A stretch of DNA of 64,000 nucleotides from Pseudobutyrivibrio sp. (GTDB lineage: Bacteria; Bacillota; Clostridia; Lachnospirales; Lachnospiraceae), in assembly GCF_015057185.1 (NCBI RefSeq), contig NZ_SVEV01000012.1:24657-88656 (forward strand), in the 5' to 3' direction. Shown here piece after piece: positions 1-7,783 of this stretch (the stretch's first letter is position 1; each line of letters begins with the position of its first letter). The notes beneath the pieces were generated by a model. It saw only the letters and a list, made by a program, of their open reading frames with translations, was not told the DNA's origin and ran no database searches. Position numbers and translations under genes: made by a program.

Positions 1-1027
1 TTACTTCAGCTGCAATATTGTTGATGTGCTCTATTGGGTAAGATACACGAGTGTTCTCTGTAACGCTCTTGTCATCGAAATCAATCTTTCCATCAGCAGC
101 TACTGTTACGTTCTCAAGAAGAGCATCTCTTCTGATTGCGTTGTAGATGTCTGGCTCAGATTCCTTATCAAGACCGATAACCTTTGCGTAGCAACCGCCC
201 TCAAAGTTGAATACACCATTGTCATCCCAGCCGTGCTCATCATCACCGATAAGGCGACGCTTAGGATCTGTAGAAAGTGTAGTCTTACCTGTTCCAGAAA
301 GACCGAAGAAGATAGCTGTGTGCTTTCCATCCATATCGCAGTTAGCTGAGCAGTGCATTGAAGCCATGCCCTTAAGTGGAAGGAAGTAGTTCATCATACT
401 AAACATACCCTTCTTCATCTCTCCGCCGTACCATGTGTTGATGATAACCTGCTCACGAGATGTAATATTGAAAGCAACACAAGTCTCAGAGTTAAGACCG
501 AGTTCCTTATAGTTTTCAACCTTAGCCTTTGAAGCATTGTAAACTACGAAATCTGGCTCAAAGTTTGCAAGTTCTTCTGCTGTTGGCTTAATAAACATAT
601 TCTCAACAAAGTGAGCCTGCCATGCAACCTCAACGATGAAACGAACTGCCATACGGCTATCCTTATTAGCTCCACAGAAAGCATCTACTACATAAAGGTC
701 CTTATTTGAAAGTTCCTTCTTTGCAAGATCCTTTACCTTAGCCCAAACTTCTTCAGACATAGGATGGTTATCATTCTTATAATCATCTGATGTCCACCAT
801 ACAGTGTCCTTTGAATTCTCATCCATGACAATGTACTTATCTTTAGGTGAACGACCAGTGTAGATACCTGTCATAACGTTAACAGCGCCAAGCTCTGTTT
901 CCTTACCTACTTCATATCCTTCGTTCTTTGAATCGAGCTCTGCCTTGTAGAGTTCCTCGTAAGAAGGATTGTGAACGATACTAGTTGTTCCTGTGATGCC
1001 ATACTTTGTTAAATCAACATTAGCCAT
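1..1027 (-). CDS. pckA: Phosphoenolpyruvate carboxykinase (ATP), 3' end cut off by window
   Basis: ATP-dependent PEP carboxykinase interconverts oxaloacetate + ATP with PEP + CO2 + ADP in the cytoplasm. In rumen and gut anaerobes it often runs in the CO2-fixing direction. I read 342 codons from ATG ([10 protein letters not shown]) to the window edge; the family is about 530-540 residues, so roughly the last third is missing. The kinase-1a loop [11 protein letters not shown] lies near residue 241, followed by the metal-binding LIGDDEHGW motif. [14 protein letters not shown] substrate residues are present as [17 protein letters not shown] ribosome site precedes the ATG. The gene has its own sigma-A-type promoter and a leader palindrome (listed separately). 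Identification is secure. Confidence 0.96.
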   Translation of the reverse strand, partial: MANVDLTKYGITGTTSIVHNPSYEELYKAELDSKNEGYEVGKETELGAVNVMTGIYTGRSPKDKYIVMDENSKDTVWWTSDDYKNDNHPMSEEVWAKVKDLAKKELSNKDLYVVDAFCGANKDSRMAVRFIVEVAWQAHFVENMFIKPTAEELANFEPDFVVYNASKAKVENYKELGLNSETCVAFNITSREQVIINTWYGGEMKKGMFSMMNYFLPLKGMASMHCSANCDMDGKHTAIFFGLSGTGKTTLSTDPKRRLIGDDEHGWDDNGVFNFEGGCYAKVIGLDKESEPDIYNAIRRDALLENVTVAADGKIDFDDKSVTENTRVSYPIEHINNIAAEV

Positions 1028-1070
1028 CTTGTCTTACCTCACTTTTCTAATTAATTTTCTTATTAGTTAA

Positions 1071-1086
1071 CCCTTGAATTCAAGGG
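1071..1086. promoter_or_regulatory. Perfect 16-bp palindrome in the pckA leader
   Basis: CCCTTGAATTCAAGGG is a perfect palindrome about 20-35 nt downstream of the predicted pckA transcription start and 44 nt upstream of the ATG. It is a plausible operator for a dimeric repressor. No T-run follows it, so it is not a terminator. The regulator is unknown. Confidence 0.5.
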
Positions 1087-1112
1087 CTATAAACTAATTT
1101 TCGCTAAATATC

Positions 1113-1141
1113 ATTTTAGCCATTCAACCGGATATTGTCAA
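1113..1141 (-). promoter_or_regulatory. Predicted sigma-A promoter of pckA
   Basis: Read on the minus strand, TTGACA (1141-1136) and TAAAAT (1118-1113) are separated by exactly 17 nt. The predicted start is near 1106, giving a leader of about 80 nt. Confidence 0.75.
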
Positions 1142-1200
1142 TTAATTCACAAAAAAATTGTATGCCGAATTATACAATTTTAATCCTTTATTTTAAGCAA

Positions 1201-1226
1201 AATGCCGAGTATTTCTACTCGGCATT
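1201..1226 (-). terminator. Intrinsic terminator after metQ
   Basis: AATGCCGAGTA and its complement form an 11-bp stem around a TTTC loop. It lies 17 nt beyond the metQ stop, with flanking A/T runs, and ends the metNIQ operon. Confidence 0.8.
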
Positions 1227-1242
1227 AAAAGTTGATTTTCAA

Positions 1243-2079
1243 TTAAAATACAGGAACTACTGCTCCCTGATATTGATCATTGATGTAATCTCTTACTTCA
1301 TCAGAAAGAATTGCATTTACCAAAGCCTTAGTCTTCTCTGTCTCTTCATTGCCTTCCTTTACGCAAACAATGTTAGCGTATGTTTCAGCAGCAAGAGAAT
1401 CTGAAGCCTCATATGCAAGAGCGCCAGTTACACCTGCTGAAAGTGCATAATTTCCATTGATTACTGCAAAATCAACATCCTCAATTGATCTAGGAATCTG
1501 AGCAGCTTCAAGCTCTTCGATTTCTAAGTTGTAAGGATTCTCTTCGATATCAAGAACTGTAGCTGTTACACCAGCATCTTCGTTAAGAGTGATAAGTCCA
1601 TTTGCCTCAAGAAGAAGTAAGGCTCTAGCCTCGTTTGTTGTGTCGTTTGGTATAGCAATGCTTGCGCCTTCTTTAATATCATCTAAAGATGATGACTTTC
1701 CGGCATAAATTGCCATTGGCTCAAAATGAACTGGTGCAACACCAACAATGTGTGTGCCATTCTGCTCATTGAAATCATTTAAATATGGAGCATGCTGGAA
1801 GAAGTTTGCATCTAATTCTCCATCCTCAAGCGCTGTGTTTGGAATAATATAATCATCATAAACAACAATCTCAAGTGTGTATCCCTGCTCCTCTAGATTA
1901 TCCTTAATCTGCTCAAGAATCTCTGCATGAGGAGATGCGCTTGCACCAATCTTGATAACCTTGTCATCTGAAGAAGCCTCTGTAGAGCTTTCTGCCTTTT
2001 CCTTTGATCCGCATCCTGTGAATACTGCTGATGTAGCTAAAACCCCTACTGCAAATAATGTTAGTAATTTCTTTTTCAT
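1243..2079 (-). CDS. metQ: Methionine ABC transporter substrate-binding lipoprotein
   Basis: NlpA/MetQ-family receptor of 278 residues that delivers methionine to the MetNI importer. The N-terminus is a lipoprotein signal ending in FTGC, with Cys23 as the lipidation site, then a short acidic linker (KEKAESSTEASS). The GASASPHAEIL and LDANFFQHAPYL motifs are typical of the family. It overlaps metI by 4 bp (ATGA) and has a GGAGG ribosome site. It is last in a metN-metI-metQ operon and is followed by a terminator. Family members can also bind other amino acids, so methionine is inferred from MetQ-type motifs and the NIL domain of its partner. Confidence 0.93.
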   Translation of the reverse strand: MKKKLLTLFAVGVLATSAVFTGCGSKEKAESSTEASSDDKVIKIGASASPHAEILEQIKDNLEEQGYTLEIVVYDDYIIPNTALEDGELDANFFQHAPYLNDFNEQNGTHIVGVAPVHFEPMAIYAGKSSSLDDIKEGASIAIPNDTTNEARALLLLEANGLITLNEDAGVTATVLDIEENPYNLEIEELEAAQIPRSIEDVDFAVINGNYALSAGVTGALAYEASDSLAAETYANIVCVKEGNEETEKTKALVNAILSDEVRDYINDQYQGAVVPVF

Positions 2080-2741
2080 TTTTTTATCCTCCTGTCCGTT
2101 CTATTAACTAGTCTCATTCCTACTTCCTGGAACACCTGCACGATGATCACAAGAAGAACAACGTCAATAACCATAACGTCTGTCTGGTATCTGATATATC
2201 CGTATGTGTGGGCCATCTTTCCAAGTCCTCCACCTCCTACGAAGCCAGACATTGCTGAATACCCTAAAATTGTTGCAAAGGCAATTGTCAAACCAATTAA
2301 AAGTGATGGTCTAGCCTCTGGCAAAAGTACCTTTGTGATAATCTGCCAATCTGTAGAACCCATTGCTTTTGCAGCCTCAATAACGCCTTCATCAACTTCC
2401 TTTAATGAAGATTCTACCATTCGAGCTACAAATGGAGCAGCTGCTACAACAAGAGGAACTATTATGGCTGTAGTTCCAATTGTTGTGCCAACCACGAATC
2501 TAGTAAATGGAAGGATTGCAACTAATAAAATTAAAAATGGTATGGATCTCAGAATGTTAATTGCAAGACCTAAAACCAAATTAACAACTCTGTTTTCTTT
2601 GATTCCACCCTTGTCTGTAATAAATAAGAGAACACCAAGTGGAATACCAAATACATAAGCTAATATTGTAGCAACTATAACCATATAAAAGGTTTCTCCT
2701 GTTGCCTCAATTAAAAGTGGTATTAAAACATCTGCTTTCAT
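2076..2741 (-). CDS. metI: Methionine ABC transporter permease
   Basis: Inner-membrane subunit of the MetNIQ importer, 221 residues with about five hydrophobic segments. The EAA coupling motif is seen as EAAKAMGSTDWQI in the C-terminal third, followed by LPEARPSLLIG. It begins directly after the metN stop (TAA then ATG) and overlaps metQ by 4 bp, so the three genes are translationally linked. Length and composition match MetI. Confidence 0.94.
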   Translation of the reverse strand: MKADVLIPLLIEATGETFYMVIVATILAYVFGIPLGVLLFITDKGGIKENRVVNLVLGLAINILRSIPFLILLVAILPFTRFVVGTTIGTTAIIVPLVVAAAPFVARMVESSLKEVDEGVIEAAKAMGSTDWQIITKVLLPEARPSLLIGLTIAFATILGYSAMSGFVGGGGLGKMAHTYGYIRYQTDVMVIDVVLLVIIVQVFQEVGMRLVNRTDRRIKK

Positions 2742-3755
2742 TTAAACCTCTCCTTTCTGAAGGTTTTTAACCTCCTCAGCGAAAACGCCTTTTGATGAAA
2801 GAAACTCTTTAATCTCTTCAACCTGTGTCCTGTCTTTTGGAGTTTCTATAAGGAGCTGTCCATAAGCACTTCCACCTATATCAGCTGTACTAGCACCTAA
2901 AATATTAAGTTCCATTCCTGTGTGTAAAATAAGCTGCGCAATAGCTGGCTCATATGAAGACTGCCCATCAAATACCACTCTGATGTAATCCTTTGTTGGT
3001 ACTGGCACGCCCCCATCCTCTTCCTCAGGAACGATGAGCTTTCTGGCTGTTTCAGACTTTGGATTCTTAAATATTTCTCTAACATCTCCAAATTCTTCAA
3101 CAACGCCCTGGCTCATAACTGCTACTCTGTCACATATCTGCTCCACTACTCTCATTTCATGAGTGATAATTACGATAGTAACACCAAGCTTTTTATTAAT
3201 ATCCTTTAATAGCTTTAGGATATTTCTAGTTGTAAGGGGGTCAAGTGCTGAAGTTGCCTCATCGCAAAGTAAAACCTTTGGGTCTGTAGCAAGGGCTCTT
3301 GCTATAGCAACTCTTTGCTTTTGTCCACCTGACAGCTGTGCTGGATATGACTTTTCTTTATCAGCCAAATCTACAAGGGCCAAAAGCTCTCTAGCCTTTT
3401 CCAATGCCTTTTTTCTTTTTACACCAGAAATCTCAAGTGGATAACATACGTTGTCAATAACATTTCTCTGGGCTAAAAGATTGAATTGCTGGAATATCAT
3501 TCCTATGCTGCGTCTAGCAGTTCTCAATTCCTTTTCACTGGCATTTGTTAAATCCAAATCTTCAAATATTACTTTGCCAGCTGTAGGCCTCTCTAACATA
3601 TTTAAACATCTAACAAGTGTAGATTTTCCTGCCCCCGAAAAACCAATTATTCCAAATATTTCGCCATCGCGAATTTCAAAACTAACATTGTGAACGGCGT
3701 CGACTTTACCGCTCTTAGTTTTGAACTCTTTGGATACGTTTTCTAGTCGTATCAT
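2742..3755 (-). CDS. metN: Methionine ABC transporter ATP-binding protein
   Basis: ATPase subunit of MetNIQ, 337 residues. Walker A is GFSGAGKST (about residues 38-46), the ABC signature LSGGQKQR is near 141, and Walker B runs LLCDEATSALD. From about residue 265 a C-terminal NIL domain is present (YIRVVFDGQSSYEPAIA onward); in MetN this domain binds methionine and inhibits transport when the cell is replete. A GGAGG ribosome site precedes the ATG. It is the first gene of the operon. I looked for a SAM riboswitch upstream and found none; only a short dyad is present. Confidence 0.95.
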   Translation of the reverse strand: MIRLENVSKEFKTKSGKVDAVHNVSFEIRDGEIFGIIGFSGAGKSTLVRCLNMLERPTAGKVIFEDLDLTNASEKELRTARRSIGMIFQQFNLLAQRNVIDNVCYPLEISGVKRKKALEKARELLALVDLADKEKSYPAQLSGGQKQRVAIARALATDPKVLLCDEATSALDPLTTRNILKLLKDINKKLGVTIVIITHEMRVVEQICDRVAVMSQGVVEEFGDVREIFKNPKSETARKLIVPEEEDGGVPVPTKDYIRVVFDGQSSYEPAIAQLILHTGMELNILGASTADIGGSAYGQLLIETPKDRTQVEEIKEFLSSKGVFAEEVKNLQKGEV

Positions 3756-3781
3756 ATTAATTTTTGCCTCCGATCGATCAT

Positions 3782-3803
3782 AAACCTATTAATCAATAGG
3801 TTT
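3782..3803. promoter_or_regulatory. Dyad in the metN leader
   Basis: AAACCTATT-AATC-AATAGGTTT has perfect 9-bp arms with a 4-nt centre. It sits 26 nt upstream of the metN ATG, just before the GGAGG site. The low GC content and the T-run on only one side make an operator more likely than a terminator. Confidence 0.45.
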
Positions 3804-3898
3804 TTACTTTATTGAGTATATCAAATAATAGAATCTAGGTATAATAAACTAATTTTATTAGTGGGTATAAATTTAATTTATAACTAGCATAAATCTTG

Positions 3899-3927
3899 TT
3901 GCCATGCTATTTTTGTGGTACTATACA
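3899..3927 (+). promoter_or_regulatory. Predicted promoter of citrate synthase
   Basis: TTGCCA (3899-3904), a 17-nt spacer and TATACA (3922-3927). A short dyad TTTAG-CGCA-CTAAA (3938-3951) lies just downstream in the leader. Confidence 0.6.
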
Positions 3928-3991
3928 TATACTGTAATTTAGCGCACTAAAGTGTAAAATGATTACAGACGTTAAAAGGAGGAAAATGTTA

Positions 3992-5365
3992 ATGGTAATT
4001 GAAAACTACAGCGAGATTACTCCTGAACTAGAAAAGCTTGCGGAACTTTCAAAAAAATCCTCATACATTGATCCTGAATTATACACTACCTACGATGTAA
4101 AAAGAGGTCTTCGTGACCTTAATGGTAAGGGTGTACTTGTTGGTATAACAGAGATTTCAGAGGTCAATTCAAAGAAATTTGTTGATGGAAAAGAGGTTCC
4201 TTGCGACGGTCAGTTATTCTATAGAGGATATAACGTTAGAGACCTTGTAAAGAATCTTCCTGCAGAGCAGCACTTCGGTTTCGAGGAATGTGCATATCTT
4301 CTATTATTTGGTTCGCTTCCTACAATAGAACAATTAGAAGAATTTAAAAATCTTCTTGCAAGATACCGCTCTCTTCCACCTAACTTTGTAAGAGATATGA
4401 TTATGAAAAGCCCATCACAGGATATGATGAACTCACTTGCTAGATCAGTACTTGCTCTTTATTCCTATGATGACTACGCTGATGATACTTCTGAGCCTAA
4501 TGTACTTAGACAGTGCTTACAGCTCATTGCCAATTTTCCATTGTTATCTGTTTACAGCTATGCTGCATACGATTACTACTACAATGGGAAATCACTTATC
4601 ATTCATCAGCCTAGACCTGACTACTCAACAGCAGAGAATATTCTTCACTGCTTGAGACCAGACAGTAAATTCACTCCACTTGAAGCAAAGCTTCTTGATG
4701 TAGCTCTTATCCTTCATATGGAGCATGGTGGTGGTAACAACTCCACCTTCACTACTCACCTGGTTTCTTCATCTGGTACAGATACATACGCTGCTATAGC
4801 AGCAGCTCTTGGCTCTCTCAAGGGTCCAAAGCATGGTGGTGCCAATATCAAGGTCGTCAAAATGTTTGATGATATGAAGTCTCACCTGAATAATTGGGAA
4901 GACGAGGAAGAAGTTTCTGCTTATCTTAGAGCTTTACTTCACGGAGAGGCATTCGATAAGGCTGGCCTTATTTATGGTATGGGACACGCTATTTATTCTG
5001 TGTCAGACCCACGTGCTCTTACCTTCCATTCTTTTGTTGCTGACCTTGCAAAAGAAAAGGGAATGGAAAAAGAATATAATCTTTATGAATTAGTTGCAAA
5101 GCTTGCTCCAAAGATTATCGCTGAGGAGAGAAAAATCTACAAAGGTGTTTCTCCTAACGTGGATTTCTATTCAGGCTTCGTATATCAGATGCTTGGCATT
5201 CCTGGAGAGCTTTTCACTCCAATATTTGCCATCGCACGTATCGCTGGCTGGAGCGCTCACCGTATGGAAGAGATTTGCCACAAGGGCAAAATCATGAGAC
5301 CTGCATACATGACAGTATGCCAGCACAAAAAATACATTCCAATCGAAGACAGAACAGTTGACTAA
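3992..5365 (+). CDS. gltA: Citrate synthase
   Basis: Condenses oxaloacetate and acetyl-CoA to citrate. In this fermentative lineage it probably supplies 2-oxoglutarate for glutamate synthesis rather than running a full cycle. The protein is about 457 residues. Active-site signatures include HMEHGGGNNSTF, GPKHGGAN and GMGHAIYSVSDPRA (catalytic His), and SPNVDFYSGFVYQMLGIP. The frame is open upstream, but AGGAGG at 3977-3982 sits 9 nt before the ATG at 3992 and only 3 nt before the ATG at 3986, so I chose 3992. A related 2-methylcitrate synthase cannot be excluded, but no prp genes are nearby. It is transcribed alone between two minus-strand operons. Confidence 0.93.
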   Translation: MVIENYSEITPELEKLAELSKKSSYIDPELYTTYDVKRGLRDLNGKGVLVGITEISEVNSKKFVDGKEVPCDGQLFYRGYNVRDLVKNLPAEQHFGFEECAYLLLFGSLPTIEQLEEFKNLLARYRSLPPNFVRDMIMKSPSQDMMNSLARSVLALYSYDDYADDTSEPNVLRQCLQLIANFPLLSVYSYAAYDYYYNGKSLIIHQPRPDYSTAENILHCLRPDSKFTPLEAKLLDVALILHMEHGGGNNSTFTTHLVSSSGTDTYAAIAAALGSLKGPKHGGANIKVVKMFDDMKSHLNNWEDEEEVSAYLRALLHGEAFDKAGLIYGMGHAIYSVSDPRALTFHSFVADLAKEKGMEKEYNLYELVAKLAPKIIAEERKIYKGVSPNVDFYSGFVYQMLGIPGELFTPIFAIARIAGWSAHRMEEICHKGKIMRPAYMTVCQHKKYIPIEDRTVD

Positions 5366-5372
5366 ACAACAA

Positions 5373-5402
5373 AATCCCCGCTGCTTATATGCAACGGGGA
5401 TT
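5373..5402. terminator. Bidirectional terminator between gltA and the DUF4179 gene
   Basis: AATCCCCG pairs with CGGGGATT around a 14-nt loop, with A-rich sequence before and T-rich sequence after. It serves two convergent genes. Confidence 0.75.
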
Positions 5403-5411
5403 ATTTAATAT

Positions 5412-6623
5412 TTAGAATTCTACAACGCCACTCCAAAGTGCTTTCTCATCAAGAATATCTTTTGCTCCATCACCTTCTAACAGAAGGCCCTTGATTTCAT
5501 CCATGTAATCGTAATAATCACATACATAAAGTGTGATTTCTGAAACATCATGGCCTTCAACTGGAAGCATCGACAAGTCATCCTCTGCCTCCATGTGTTT
5601 TCCATCTTTATCAAGTGCGACAACTATATAATTAGCATAAGGATCATCATAATCCAATTCTAATTCAAATGGTGTCTTGCTGACAGTTATATAGCTAATT
5701 CCTGACAAACCTTCTACATCAATAGTTTTTGATGTGGTATTTTGTCTATCAACATTTACATCAAAGGTAAAATGCCAAGGACCATCAATCCACCAATTCT
5801 CATACTCATTTTTCCAATTAAGGGAATCCTGTTCTTCCATAGTAAGCTCAGAAAATGCCGGATTATCAATATCTGTTACAATATCATCAAGTTCAAAATC
5901 AACTGTAAAGGAATCTGGCAAATCATAGTGAGATACTGGTGTATCTGCATCTGTATAATACTCGTTTGATTCTAACACGTCTTTTGAATAGTAATTAAGC
6001 ACGTAAGCTAAATCTACCTTAACAACTCCCTGGAAGGTATTATCATCAATAAATTCTCCATTTAAATACTCTAAGGAATTATTATTATAACTACTATCTT
6101 CTGTCTCAAAGCTATATTTTAGTTTTGAATCAAAGAGATAAAACATGTACATATCCTCATTATCCAAATCAGGATACATTTGGCTAATTGGGAATGGGTC
6201 TTTACTCTCAATTATCATACTAATGTACATAGCCTTTTCATCACAATATATGTCCTGAAGTGTGACTGTGTTACCATCAACCGTCTGAGTAAGTGCAACA
6301 GCCTCATTTAACGAATCTGATGCTATAGGCTGTGCATATTTTTCATAGTCTCCGCCAAAACCAAGCTTGTGACCTAAGCTAGAAAATACATTTCCTACAA
6401 CAGGAACCTCCTCTGCAAATGATGGATTTGTAATGCATACTCCTGAGAAAACTACCACACCAAGTGCTGCAGCTGTTGCTACTATTGTTTTAACTATTCT
6501 AAAATTTCTCTTTTTCATTGTCCTCTCCTCTTCCTCATAAATCTGAGTAAAGGCAAGGTCTACTTTTTCCTGAACTATAGTAGGAATCTCAGCATCAGAT
6601 ATTATTAACTTCTTCTTATCCAT
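5412..6623 (-). CDS. DUF4179 membrane protein, probable anti-sigma partner
   Basis: About 403 residues: a cytoplasmic N-terminus of some 43 residues, one membrane helix (IVKTIVATAAALGVVV...), then a large extracytoplasmic region beginning NPSFAEEVPVVGNVFSSLG. That last stretch is the hallmark of DUF4179 proteins, which usually accompany ECF sigma factors. The gene follows the sigma gene. An upstream in-frame ATG at 6647 overlaps the sigma gene, but AAGGAAG lies 8 nt before the ATG at 6623, so I start there. The inferred role is to hold the sigma factor at the membrane until an envelope signal is sensed. This is inferred from architecture and context; I see no classical zinc-binding anti-sigma motif. 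Confidence 0.75.
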   Translation of the reverse strand: MDKKKLIISDAEIPTIVQEKVDLAFTQIYEEEERTMKKRNFRIVKTIVATAAALGVVVFSGVCITNPSFAEEVPVVGNVFSSLGHKLGFGGDYEKYAQPIASDSLNEAVALTQTVDGNTVTLQDIYCDEKAMYISMIIESKDPFPISQMYPDLDNEDMYMFYLFDSKLKYSFETEDSSYNNNSLEYLNGEFIDDNTFQGVVKVDLAYVLNYYSKDVLESNEYYTDADTPVSHYDLPDSFTVDFELDDIVTDIDNPAFSELTMEEQDSLNWKNEYENWWIDGPWHFTFDVNVDRQNTTSKTIDVEGLSGISYITVSKTPFELELDYDDPYANYIVVALDKDGKHMEAEDDLSMLPVEGHDVSEITLYVCDYYDYMDEIKGLLLEGDGAKDILDEKALWSGVVEF

Positions 6624-6639
6624 ATCACTGTCTTCCTTT

Positions 6640-7149
6640 CTACTCAACTATCTCGTAATAACGGGCCAATCTTTCACGACCACGTTTTAATCTGGTTTTT
6701 ACTGTATTTGCCGGGAGTTCTAGCACCTTTGAAATCTCTTCAATAGAATAACCCTGCCAATAAAACATCACTATAATGACTCTGTATTTCTCTTCTAGCT
6801 TGTCCAAAGCTTCTTTTAGCTCTAGATTGCAATCGTCCTCATAGGTAGGCTCATCCCATTCATTAAGCTCAGCTTGATTCTGTTTGTTTCTAATAATGTC
6901 ATAACAATTATTCATAAGAATCTTTGTAAGCCAAGTCTTAAAATATTTGTTGAACCTAAGGGTGTCAATCTTCTCCCAACAATTAAGGATTGTCTCCTGT
7001 ATGGCATCTGCCACATCCTCATCATTCATAAGAATTGCCAGCGCCACCTTGTACATATCCTGCATATGTCTGTTAATCAGTTCAGTAAAAGCATCCTTAT
7101 CACGCCTTTTAGCTCTTACTATAAGTTCATTTATGTCTCGTTTCTGCAT
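6640..7149 (-). CDS. ECF-type RNA polymerase sigma factor
   Basis: 169 residues, the usual size for an extracytoplasmic-function sigma-70 factor. Region 2 covers about residues 20-85 (AFTELINRHMQDMYKVA, DVADAIQETILNCW). Region 4 covers about residues 110-160 with a helix-turn-helix (GYSIEEISKVLELP, NTVKTRLKRGRERL). AGGAGG stands 8 nt before the ATG. The promoter 74-99 nt upstream has the ECF form TGAAAC-N16-CGTC, so the factor very likely drives its own operon with the downstream DUF4179 protein. The target regulon cannot be read from this window. Confidence 0.93.
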   Translation of the reverse strand: MQKRDINELIVRAKRRDKDAFTELINRHMQDMYKVALAILMNDEDVADAIQETILNCWEKIDTLRFNKYFKTWLTKILMNNCYDIIRNKQNQAELNEWDEPTYEDDCNLELKEALDKLEEKYRVIIVMFYWQGYSIEEISKVLELPANTVKTRLKRGRERLARYYEIVE

Positions 7150-7222
7150 TGATGCAGCCTCCTGTTGTGCACACAGTATTAAGAATAATCAAAGCGTCCT
7201 TCAATTGTTCTTACATACATTA

Positions 7223-7248
7223 GACGTGTGAGGAATGAAAAAGTTTCA
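7223..7248 (-). promoter_or_regulatory. ECF-sigma-type promoter, autoregulatory
   Basis: On the minus strand TGAAAC (7248-7243) and CGTC (7226-7223) are separated by exactly 16 nt, with a T-run directly after TGAAAC. This matches SigW/SigX-type promoters of Bacillus. The start would be near 7216, about 67 nt before the sigma ATG. Confidence 0.8.
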
Positions 7249-7285
7249 CATATTTTAAAATTTATGTAAAAAAATTTTTAGCATA

Positions 7286-7316
7286 CAAAAAAGCCCATAG
7301 CAAAACTGCTACAGGC
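7286..7316 (-). terminator. Intrinsic terminator after dtd
   Basis: On the minus strand GCCTGTAGCA pairs with TGCTATGGGC (10 bp, two G-T pairs) and is followed by a run of T. It closes the long operon ending in dtd. Confidence 0.85.
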
Positions 7317-7324
7317 CTGCTTTC

Positions 7325-7774
7325 TTAACATATATCTTTTGAATCAAGGACAATTGTAAATGGCCCATCGTTTTCTAGTGACACCTTCATGTCCGCGCCG
7401 AATTCTCCAGTTTCAACATGAAAGTTTCCTTCACGACATTTCTCAATGATGTATTCATACATATCGTTTGCCATATCAGGTGCCCCTGCATCTGTGAAGG
7501 ATGGTCGATACCCCTTTTTGCAATTTGCATAAAGAGTAAATTGAGAAACAAGAAGCAACTCACCACCTACATCTGTAAGAGAAAGATTGATTTTATCATT
7601 CTCATCATCAAATATTCGAAGTCCCAAAAGCTTCTTTACCATTTTGTCTGCGATTTCCTTTGTATCATCATCGCACACTCCAATAAGAACAAGAAAGCCT
7701 TTGCCGATTTGCCCAATTACATTCCCATCAACCTTTACCGATGCATGGTTGACTCTTTGTATTACAAATTTCAT
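7325..7774 (-). CDS. dtd: D-aminoacyl-tRNA deacylase
   Basis: 149 residues, full length for DTD. The enzyme cleaves D-amino acids mistakenly attached to tRNA, using RNA-based catalysis in a homodimer. The signature motifs are SQFTLYA in the middle and NDGPFT near the C-terminus (the NxPVT-type motif). The first residues [17 protein letters not shown] are typical. It begins 9 nt after the SGNH gene with an AGGAGAG ribosome site, and no promoter is visible in between. It is therefore probably the last gene of the dlt-like operon, which contains a racemase and an amino-acid-activating enzyme. That placement fits protection of translation from D-amino acids made by the operon. Confidence 0.95.
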   Translation of the reverse strand: MKFVIQRVNHASVKVDGNVIGQIGKGFLVLIGVCDDDTKEIADKMVKKLLGLRIFDDENDKINLSLTDVGGELLLVSQFTLYANCKKGYRPSFTDAGAPDMANDMYEYIIEKCREGNFHVETGEFGADMKVSLENDGPFTIVLDSKDIC

Positions 7775-7783
7775 GATACTCTC

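Noticed and set aside
1135..1404. Small plus-strand ORF of 89 codons opposite metQ
   Set aside because: It is low-complexity, antisense to metQ, crosses the metQ terminator and has no ribosome site.
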